Source: JBFMHD01 sp040752395 [NCBI: Candidatus Hydrogenedentota bacterium]
GTDB taxonomy: Bacteria > JBFMHD01
Assembly: GCA_040752395.1 (NCBI GenBank)
Contig: JBFMHD010000097.1
Location: 1 to 9,828 of the forward strand
Reading direction: 5' to 3'
DNA: 9,828 nt
This document shows positions 1 through 7,046 of the stretch, one piece after another; within the stretch, counting starts at the first letter, position 1, and the number at the start of each line of letters is the position of its first letter. The notes beneath the pieces were generated by a model that saw only the letters and a program-made list of their open reading frames with translations, was not told the origin of the DNA and made no database searches. A program made the position numbers and the translations under genes.

Positions 1-1
1 T

Positions 2-3000
2 AGTGGCTTTGGTGAGTTTCGGATCCCGTTATCAACACTTGGTGTGAGTAATGGTGATTCTATCGGAATAATATATTATGGCCGTCATTCTGCAGCCAAA
101 CCAGGTATTAATGATATCACACCCGGGGTAACAACGGCGAATCCTGGTTATCCTCATAGTGACTGGGCTGATGAAAATTCAAGAATTGATGCGAGTAAAG
201 TAGCTTGCTACGTTATACAGGAGAGCATTCTTTCAGCATTTCACAGACCCGCGGACGAGCCTGTTACTGGTAAAGGAATAATGAGAGACCCATTAAATCC
301 GACAGGAGCAGATAATGTTGATATATTAGCAGCCATTAGCCCGCCGTCATACACCTCAACACTTTATTTACATTATACCACAAACAACTGGGCTTCTTCT
401 GATACTATTACGTTATCATCTTCATTTACCAGCGGGTCTTACGAATATTTTGCAGGTATTATACCAAAGCACTCAAGTAAAGGTGACACAGTTAAATATT
501 ACCTCAGGATACCAGGTGAGTTTATGCACAATTATATTTATGGTAATGATAATTCATCGACTGTTACAACATCACAGTCAACAGCGCAGAATAATGCGTT
601 TTATTATGTAATAAAGAATTCTGTACCGAGTGTTCCGAGTGTAGATTTGGCACCTCATACACCACAGGATAGTTCAACTTTAGTTGCTACAGCATCAGGC
701 TCAACCGATGCTGATACAGTGGACACTGTTTATTATGTTTTTCACTGGTATAGAAACGGCACTTATTTAAGTTCACTTACAACTACTGATTCTACATCAC
801 CATATACATCATTTGTATCTTGTGATAATACATTTTTAGGTGATGACTGGTACTTTGAGGTTATAGTTACAGATAATTTTGATTCCCAGTCACCTGTTAT
901 GAGTAATATTATAAGGATCAGTAATTTAGAGACATGGGATACATCAGAACCATCAGAGACAAACTCTGCTATAGTAATTAATAACGAATGGATTTTTCGT
1001 GATAAAAAGAATGACCAGCGAACCATACCACCTGAACCAGAGAATTTTGACATACTTGAAGCGCGTATTAAAATGGATACTATGTATTTTTATATAAGGG
1101 TCAAGTTTCAGGATATAACAAATATTAACTATCCAAATCTTGCTATCTCGATCGATACTAATAATTCGGGTGGTGGCACGGTTTTAGGTGATGAGAGTCA
1201 GACCGGGCTCGGTAATGGTTATTATCTATCGAATGCGTATTTTGAAAAATTAATTGTGCTACATAATTATATTGATAATGTGCCAATAATAGAGATTTAC
1301 GATGGCAGTAATTGGGTAGAGGGTTCTTTTCAAGATACATTAATTATAAATAGTTCAGCCAACGTTCTCGAAGCGCGGATACGACGTGATGAGATCGGGC
1401 TCTCTGGTGATAGCAGCGTAAGACTCGCAATCGCTGTGTTCAAAAATCGGCTCGGCAAAGCAAGTGAGATAAATTCTACAGTAGAATACCCGACTTGCGA
1501 CGCACTCGATAATCTCGGAATAACTGCTTTAGGTTTCTATGATAATGACTGGTCAAAAGATGCGTATGACGGAGAAGTAGCGGATGGCGATGTAGATTTC
1601 TGGTTCTGGTTCAGATATGATGCGAATGGTTTAATAAATAATGATACACCTACAAAACCAGCAAACCCACAACCCGCTGATTCGGATTCCACCGCTGATA
1701 AAACACCTACCTTGAGCTGGGACCCATCAACTGACCCGGATGCACAGGATACTATTACCTCATATTTAATTGAATTAGGTGAAGATATGAACCTCGATAG
1801 AACAATTAAATACAGGGTTAATCTTGAAAATGATTCTTTAAGTTTTACTGTACCAGATGAATTAAGTATTGATAAATGGTACTACTGGCGTGTCAGGGCA
1901 CGAGATCAAACAGGCAGACTATCAAGCGGTGATGTCTGGAGTTTCAAAGTTATTAAACCTGAGATTTATGTAACACAGCCTCTTGATAAAAATAATATCG
2001 ATAATTATCTACAGGTTCAGGGTCAGGAAACAAGGGATTCTAATATTAACTGGTACTGGTCACCACCAATACATTCAGTAGGCTGGCAAATAAAAGATAT
2101 TGTGATTCAGGTTTCTGATAACCAATCTTTTACAAGCTATGTTATCTGGGATACGTTATATGGTTCTGCTGAGAATGGGTGTACTAATTCATATACGATT
2201 ACCAGTCCTTCACTCCAGTCATTATTAGAGCGAGGTAATACGTATTATGCGAGGATAAAAGCAGGTGATACAGCTACTCCACAGAACTGGAGTGACTGGA
2301 GCACTGCGAGTGATGGGGTATATTATTCATTAAAGCAGATCGATGGGAATCTTGGTGATTGGCAGGCTGATACAGGCTGGAGTTTAAATAGCGCAAATTA
2401 TATCGGCGATACGTTTTACGAAGGCATATGGCAGGATTCTACAAATGACCAGCGAACAGACCGCTCACCACAATATCTTTATCTTGATTTAGATGAATTA
2501 CATATCGCAGCTGATAAATATAATCTTTATTTCTATATTAAAATGACCAATTGGTCTGCATCATACAATATCTATCTCCAGCTTGCTCTTGATATCAATA
2601 ATAATTCTTCTACTCGTGTTTTTAAAGGCAGAGACGTTGAGGGTGAGGACTGTTTTACCTCGAGTGAGGCTTGCTGGGAATACCTTGTAAGATGTTTATC
2701 CGGGAACAATGTGGTTTATATTAATAATAAAGACTGGGGATTGGTTGGCCTGGGTAGATATACTGAGAATTCTACTAATAGCTGTGTTGAGATAGCTGTA
2801 CCGCTTGATAAAGTTGGGGGCTCGAATGAATATTATAATGATACTATGAACCTATCTGTTGCTGTTTTCTGGTGTGACAATGGTAGTGTAGGTGATTGGG
2901 ATGCTGGCTCTGCGTATACTGTGAACGCAGTCGATGTAGTCTCGGGTGAAAATGGTACCTGGAGCGAGGTATCTGATAAAGTAGTAGAGTATTATTTACA

Positions 3001-6000
3001 GGTTAGATTTGATACTGCTAATTTTGTATCAGGGATCAGTATAAAGGAGGGGGCGGATGAGAGCGCACCGACCCAGCCGAGTAATGACGGCTCACCACTT
3101 AGCTCGTTTCAGAGCTATATTTTTTACAATGTATTTGTTGACCGGTTCTGGAACGGTTATGCAAATAATACACCATCTGACCCGGATATGACAGGCGGCG
3201 ATTTTGATGGGTTCATAGAAAAGATGCAATATTTTAATGACCGGGGTATTACTGGTTTGTATTGTTCGCCGATACTCGATTTTGGTGGTGGTACATGGGG
3301 TTATAATCAGCATGATTTACACAGGGTTCAAGGCTCGTTTGTAAGCGATAACTGGACACCGTACTATGGCTGGGATGATTTTGTAACATTAGTTAAAGAA
3401 GCTCAAAGACATAATATCAAGGTCGGGATTGACTGGGTACCGGGTCAGATATATGGTAATGAGACAAGTGGTGGTACCATAGAGCGCCATCCTAAGTTTT
3501 ATCACGGTGAGAGATTTGGTGGTCGAAGGATATTACAATACGTTTCAGATGTCAGGCAATTTTTTGTTGACCACTCACGATTTTTATACGGGTTAGGTTG
3601 TTCGTTTTTCAGGGTTGATAACCCCAAGTTTTATCCGGATCCGCTTGAGCAGGGACTACCATTTTTTGTATATACTCGTAAATACTGGGATACATTTGCA
3701 CCGGATTTATATACGTTTGGTGAGGTGCCTGGTGGTGTAGCTGATTGTGCAGCATTTTGTAAAGATGGGAACCGATTACATGGTATGCTTGATTTCCCGT
3801 TATCCCAGCCGGTAAAAGACTGGTGTCAGGGTGGTAACAGCGGTACTTTCAGAAATACTTTAGATAGCAATGAAGCAGGGTATGTTGGTGCTGTAACACC
3901 GTTGAATGTTGGTTATTATGAGAACCATGACCATGATAGGTGTTATCATTATGTTGGAGATAATGCAGATGCCAAATGGAATATGCAGTCTTTATTTTTA
4001 TTTTTGTCGACCTATATCTCCCCACCGTGTATTTTTTACGGTGATGAGCGCGTGATGATGGGAAAGAAGAATATGACATATCCAGGCTGGCAGTATACAG
4101 AGAGCACGTCGTTATTTGGAAACACGCGTGCGTTTGCCTGGGATTATGATGGTGCTACAAGTGATATAGATGGTACTGTAAAGAATACAATGCGGGCACG
4201 GAACATTTTTGAGTGTCTGACTTATGATTCATCAGGACGCTACTATGAGAGAGCAGATGGTACCGGTATGATAGTTCGGCGTGGTGCTTGGGATAAAAAG
4301 AATGTTGTCTGTCTTTTAAATAACACGAGCTCGTCGCAAACTTACTCGAATTTTTATACATGGAATACAAGTACTCAGTTTCGCGATTGGTTTAATGCGC
4401 TGAATGGGAATGATGGTCGGGTCTGGTCAGATGCCAATGCTATGATTTCGAGTTTTACAGTTAACAGCAAGTATGCAGCGTTTCTTGTAAAAGAGAGTTT
4501 TGATTTAGCCTGGCTTGATATTCATGTTAAGGATGCAAGTACTTTAGCAAATATATCAGGTGCTATCGTGAGTATAGATAGCAAGAGTGCGTGGACAGCT
4601 GAAACGAACTCAAACGGTGATGCACAAATCTATGATATCTGGACTGAGGATGGCGCTACTACATCACGAACTTTAAAAGTCTGGGCACCAGGATATATGA
4701 TATTAGAAATCAGCATGACATTTGATGGCGCAAATTTAGGTCAGCAGGAGAATGATACTACTGTATATTTAACACAGGATAACGGTATTGCACCAGCTGC
4801 ACCAACAGGTTTATCAGCTGTACCACGGGATAAAGGGGTTGAATTAAACTGGACTGCTAATACCGAAGATGATTTTGAGTCGTATTACATTTATCGTTCA
4901 CAAACATCAAATGACCAGAATCCTACGCTCGTAGTCGAGGTTTTAAGGAATACGTTTTTTGAATCTAATTTTGATCGTGGGTTAACCAATGGTGATACTT
5001 ATTACTATAAAGTTAAAGCAAGAGATATAAATGATAACGTAAGCGGGTTTTCAAATGAGGTGATGGTAGTTCCACATAAAGTACAAGTTACTTTTCAGGT
5101 TGATATGAGTAACTCTGGGTTTTCTAATATTACCCAAGTTTATATGAAAGGTAACCCGATTGATATCTCACGCAGCGATTTTAATGAGTCATATAAAATG
5201 TCAGACATAGACCCTTTAGTAGCTTTAACATATATAGGTCGAAATATCTGGGAAAAAACAATTGAGTTAGATCCTACTATGACAATAAACTGGATTTACG
5301 TCTGTAATTACAATAATGGAAGCAGCTGGTATGATGAATATAATACAGGTTCAAATGGTTTAAGAACATCGACTTATGAAAACGCTCGCGAAACCAAGAT
5401 ATTAGATTCTGTGAATTGGAGTATGCCGATGGTCAGGGTCTGGATGAATGGTTATGATGTAGCGCCGCAGAAACCGATCGGCTTAAGTGCGGTGGCTAAA
5501 GACAGGAACATAAAGCTTGGATGGTCGTTAAATCTGGAAGCTGATATGGATTATTATGAGATATGGAAGAGTACAGACGGTGTGAATTTTAGTTTATTAA
5601 CCTATGCTGATGAGGATGTTATTAATTATACTGATTATAATGTTACAAATGGTGCTGCTTACTGGTATAAGATCAAAGCGGTTGATGTAAACGGATATGC
5701 GAGTGATTTTTCTGATTCTGTTTCATCTTCACCGACTACTTTGACAGATACCACGCCACCATCAGTACCTCAAAACCTGGAAGCAGCACCTGCAGGAACA
5801 GGCAGGGTAAAAATTACGTGGGATTATAATACAGAAGGCGATTTAGCTGGCTACAATATTTATCGTAGTACAGCTACTTACTTTACACTCACCTCAGATA
5901 ATAAAATAAACACTGCTATTATACCTGTAAGTCTTACACCGAATTTTACTGACCAGGGGTTATCACCAGGACAACAGTATTATTATGTTGTCACTACGCT

Positions 6001-6658
6001 TGATGATGCATTAAATGAGAGTGATTCCTCGAGTCTATTATCAGTTAAGCTTTCAAGATTAACGTTTAGAGTTGATGTAGGTAATGTCAGTCCGTTGAAC
6101 GTTAAGATAATATCTAACAATATAGATTTTATAGGTTCAAATCCAGGACAAGATATGACAAAAGTGACCGGAACCAATTCTACTTATAGTTACACTACTG
6201 ATTTTATAGTCGGGAATAGTCTTCAGTATAAATATACATATAATTCGTTACAAACCGTTGAAGGCGATTTTAGTACCGGTTCAAAATACAGAGAATTAAC
6301 TGTACCTGATGACGTGTCGAGGACATATATAGATGACTGGGAGGAGTTACCTACAAAAGTTACAGGGTTCAGTGGAACAGCGGATTCAGGTTCGGTCTGG
6401 TTAATGTGGAGTGCTAATACAGCGAATGAAGATTTTGCCGGGTATAATCTTTACAGAGAGACTCAAGGTGGATATACAAAGATAAATTCATCACTTATAA
6501 CAAACACTTATTATCAAGTAACCGGTTTAACGAATGGAACAACGTATTATTTTACGGTTCGCGCTGTGGATTCAGGCGACATAGAGTACGAGAGTATCAA
6601 CTCAGACATACTCGCATTAACACCGAATAATTCGATGTATGTGATATTTAAGAATTAG
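2..6658 (+). CDS. Giant secreted multidomain GH13 alpha-amylase-family protein (5' end outside window)
   Basis: Probable extracellular alpha-glucan hydrolase or transglycosidase. The frame is open from base 2, so the GTG at 44 is only the first start-like codon and the true start and signal peptide lie upstream; residues below count from that GTG. Order: end of a beta-sandwich; CBM26/X25-like module (~95-193); PKD/Ig-like (~196-294); CBM9/DOMON-like sandwich (~296-527); two Fn3-like domains (~530-764); second CBM9-like sandwich (~765-990); GH13 barrel and C-domain (~1021-1487); carboxypeptidase-regulatory-like sandwich (~1487-1579); Fn3 (~1585-1679); starch-binding-like (~1680-1808); two Fn3 (~1810-2003); starch-binding-like (~2005-2100); Fn3 (~2105-2197); last residues MYVIFKN. 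The GH13 catalytic residues D1192, E1227 and D1296 are present. No C-terminal anchor or sorting domain is visible. It is the first gene of the probable operon. GH13 membership is certain from motifs; the flanking domain names rest on pattern recognition, and the exact substrate is unknown. Confidence 0.93.
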   Translation, partial: SGFGEFRIPLSTLGVSNGDSIGIIYYGRHSAAKPGINDITPGVTTANPGYPHSDWADENSRIDASKVACYVIQESILSAFHRPADEPVTGKGIMRDPLNPTGADNVDILAAISPPSYTSTLYLHYTTNNWASSDTITLSSSFTSGSYEYFAGIIPKHSSKGDTVKYYLRIPGEFMHNYIYGNDNSSTVTTSQSTAQNNAFYYVIKNSVPSVPSVDLAPHTPQDSSTLVATASGSTDADTVDTVYYVFHWYRNGTYLSSLTTTDSTSPYTSFVSCDNTFLGDDWYFEVIVTDNFDSQSPVMSNIIRISNLETWDTSEPSETNSAIVINNEWIFRDKKNDQRTIPPEPENFDILEARIKMDTMYFYIRVKFQDITNINYPNLAISIDTNNSGGGTVLGDESQTGLGNGYYLSNAYFEKLIVLHNYIDNVPIIEIYDGSNWVEGSFQDTLIINSSANVLEARIRRDEIGLSGDSSVRLAIAVFKNRLGKASEINSTVEYPTCDALDNLGITALGFYDNDWSKDAYDGEVADGDVDFWFWFRYDANGLINNDTPTKPANPQPADSDSTADKTPTLSWDPSTDPDAQDTITSYLIELGEDMNLDRTIKYRVNLENDSLSFTVPDELSIDKWYYWRVRARDQTGRLSSGDVWSFKVIKPEIYVTQPLDKNNIDNYLQVQGQETRDSNINWYWSPPIHSVGWQIKDIVIQVSDNQSFTSYVIWDTLYGSAENGCTNSYTITSPSLQSLLERGNTYYARIKAGDTATPQNWSDWSTASDGVYYSLKQIDGNLGDWQADTGWSLNSANYIGDTFYEGIWQDSTNDQRTDRSPQYLYLDLDELHIAADKYNLYFYIKMTNWSASYNIYLQLALDINNNSSTRVFKGRDVEGEDCFTSSEACWEYLVRCLSGNNVVYINNKDWGLVGLGRYTENSTNSCVEIAVPLDKVGGSNEYYNDTMNLSVAVFWCDNGSVGDWDAGSAYTVNAVDVVSGENGTWSEVSDKVVEYYLQVRFDTANFVSGISIKEGADESAPTQPSNDGSPLSSFQSYIFYNVFVDRFWNGYANNTPSDPDMTGGDFDGFIEKMQYFNDRGITGLYCSPILDFGGGTWGYNQHDLHRVQGSFVSDNWTPYYGWDDFVTLVKEAQRHNIKVGIDWVPGQIYGNETSGGTIERHPKFYHGERFGGRRILQYVSDVRQFFVDHSRFLYGLGCSFFRVDNPKFYPDPLEQGLPFFVYTRKYWDTFAPDLYTFGEVPGGVADCAAFCKDGNRLHGMLDFPLSQPVKDWCQGGNSGTFRNTLDSNEAGYVGAVTPLNVGYYENHDHDRCYHYVGDNADAKWNMQSLFLFLSTYISPPCIFYGDERVMMGKKNMTYPGWQYTESTSLFGNTRAFAWDYDGATSDIDGTVKNTMRARNIFECLTYDSSGRYYERADGTGMIVRRGAWDKKNVVCLLNNTSSSQTYSNFYTWNTSTQFRDWFNALNGNDGRVWSDANAMISSFTVNSKYAAFLVKESFDLAWLDIHVKDASTLANISGAIVSIDSKSAWTAETNSNGDAQIYDIWTEDGATTSRTLKVWAPGYMILEISMTFDGANLGQQENDTTVYLTQDNGIAPAAPTGLSAVPRDKGVELNWTANTEDDFESYYIYRSQTSNDQNPTLVVEVLRNTFFESNFDRGLTNGDTYYYKVKARDINDNVSGFSNEVMVVPHKVQVTFQVDMSNSGFSNITQVYMKGNPIDISRSDFNESYKMSDIDPLVALTYIGRNIWEKTIELDPTMTINWIYVCNYNNGSSWYDEYNTGSNGLRTSTYENARETKILDSVNWSMPMVRVWMNGYDVAPQKPIGLSAVAKDRNIKLGWSLNLEADMDYYEIWKSTDGVNFSLLTYADEDVINYTDYNVTNGAAYWYKIKAVDVNGYASDFSDSVSSSPTTLTDTTPPSVPQNLEAAPAGTGRVKITWDYNTEGDLAGYNIYRSTATYFTLTSDNKINTAIIPVSLTPNFTDQGLSPGQQYYYVVTTLDDALNESDSSSLLSVKLSRLTFRVDVGNVSPLNVKIISNNIDFIGSNPGQDMTKVTGTNSTYSYTTDFIVGNSLQYKYTYNSLQTVEGDFSTGSKYRELTVPDDVSRTYIDDWEELPTKVTGFSGTADSGSVWLMWSANTANEDFAGYNLYRETQGGYTKINSSLITNTYYQVTGLTNGTTYYFTVRAVDSGDIEYESINSDILALTPNNSMYVIFKN
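929..1624 (+). other. CBM9/DOMON-like sandwich, first copy
   Basis: Residues about 296-527. It carries the motif NDQRT, followed by strands MYFYIRVKF and LAISIDTNN and a later IRRDEIGL segment. This order is repeated in the second copy at 2336-3013 (NDQRT; LYFYIKM; LALDINNN; AVPLDKVG). The 14-nt string AATGACCAGCGAAC is identical at 1010-1023 and 2444-2457, and this anchors the two copies. Such sandwiches in secreted glycosidases commonly bind carbohydrate; the specific ligand is not readable here. The residues at the very start of the window (EFRIPLSTLG) resemble the late strand of the same fold, so a further copy may precede the window. Confidence 0.6.
2336..3013 (+). other. CBM9/DOMON-like sandwich, second copy
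   Basis: Residues about 765-990, opening with IDGNLGDW, the typical first strand of CBM9-like or glucodextranase-type sandwiches. It shares NDQRT and the strand order with the copy at 929-1624, which implies an old internal duplication. It sits directly before the GH13 barrel, joined by a Ser/Pro/Asp-rich linker (~1000-1020). Confidence 0.6.
3104..4504 (+). other. GH13 catalytic (beta/alpha)8 barrel plus C-terminal beta-domain
   Basis: The domain opens with the typical strand YNVFVDRF (residues 1028-1035). Conserved region II reads FRVDNPK with the nucleophile D1192. Region III reads FGEV with the acid/base E1227. Region IV reads ENHD with the transition-state stabiliser D1296. A LDFPL segment between regions III and IV is also family-typical. 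Region I reads DWVPGQ (D1130-Q1135), where the family normally has D-x-V-x-N-H, so the Asn (commonly a calcium ligand) and the His (subsite -1 contact) are both replaced. The last roughly 80 residues form the usual beta-sandwich C-domain, ending in a YAAFLVKE strand. With the triad intact I infer an active enzyme, but with changed metal or subsite chemistry. Confidence 0.9.
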
Positions 6659-6660
6659 AG

Positions 6661-6674
6661 GCAAGAAGCAAGAA
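6661..6674 (+). repeat. Purine-rich heptamer array, GCAAGAA x2
   Basis: Two perfect GCAAGAA units directly after the TAG of the GH13 gene, preceded by GAG and followed by AACGAA and the S23 start codon. The same heptamer family recurs at 9721-9748, and in reverse complement at 7104-7135. The unit has no stop codon in any of the six frames. It is the left arm of the inverted pair that brackets the S23 gene. Confidence 0.85.
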
Positions 6675-6680
6675 AACGAA

Positions 6681-7046
6681 ATGATTAAAAGTTATAAAGA
6701 TTTAGAAGTATATAAAAAATCATATGAGTTAGCTATGAGGATATGGATGATAACAAAAAAATTTCCAAAAGAAGAGATATATTCATTATCATCTCAAATT
6801 TTAAGATCATCAAGATCCATTCCTGCGAATATTGCAGAAGGATGGGCAAAAAGAAATTATGAAAATATATTTAAAAAGCATTTATTAGATGCAATAGGTT
6901 CTTGTGACGAAACAAGGGTATGGTTAGATTTTGCTTTTGACAGCAAATATCTAACGAATGTAGAATATAAAGACTTAATTAATAATTATGATGAAATAGG
7001 GAAAATGCTGAACGGGTTAAAATTTAAATGGAAGACTTTTAAATGA
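6681..7046 (+). CDS. S23/four-helix-bundle protein (23S rRNA intervening-sequence protein family)
   Basis: A 121-aa, full-length member of the S23 family (PF05635/TIGR02436 type). It begins with the typical SYKDLEVYKKSYELA helix, followed by FPKEEIYSLSSQILRSSRSIPANIAEG, here quoted in two parts as FPKEEIYSLSSQ and RSSRSIPANIAEG, then a helix with GSCDETRVWLDFA and a last helix with IGKMLNGLK. Members are small oligomeric helical bundles. Relatives are encoded in rRNA intervening sequences or act as Avd accessory proteins of diversity-generating retroelements, but no rRNA, reverse transcriptase or variable repeat is seen here. The start ATG at 6681 lies 22 nt after the upstream stop with only weak purine-rich sequence as a ribosome-binding site, so translation may be coupled. 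The TGA overlaps the next ATG (ATGA). Base composition is odd: by hand count about 27% GC, against roughly 33-53% in sampled neighbouring lines. It has no signal peptide, unlike its neighbours. The cellular role is unknown. Confidence 0.93.
   Translation: MIKSYKDLEVYKKSYELAMRIWMITKKFPKEEIYSLSSQILRSSRSIPANIAEGWAKRNYENIFKKHLLDAIGSCDETRVWLDFAFDSKYLTNVEYKDLINNYDEIGKMLNGLKFKWKTFK
7030..7034 (+). promoter_or_regulatory. Ribosome-binding site GGAAG for the 7043 gene
   Basis: GGAAG lies 8 nt before ATG 7043, inside the last codons of the S23 gene. This supports the 7043 start (ATGA overlap with the S23 stop) over the in-frame ATG at 7064, which has only GAG at an unfavourable 3-nt distance. Confidence 0.6.

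Noticed and set aside
44-46. GTG at 44 as the true start of the GH13 protein
   Set aside because: The frame is open back to base 2, encodes plausible beta-strand sequence (EFRIPLSTLG), and the protein has no signal peptide at that point.
6656-6688. Readthrough of the TAG stop of the GH13 gene
   Set aside because: Readthrough would add only nine repeat-encoded residues before TAA, and TAG is not known to be recoded here. It is noted only as evidence of the repeat's coding nature.
6681-7046. S23 gene as the Avd accessory gene of a diversity-generating retroelement
   Set aside because: No reverse transcriptase, template repeat or variable repeat is in the window, and the flanking proteins lack a recognisable C-type-lectin variable domain.
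6681-7046. S23 gene lying in a 23S rRNA intervening sequence
   Set aside because: No rRNA sequence is present on either side; both flanks are protein-coding.
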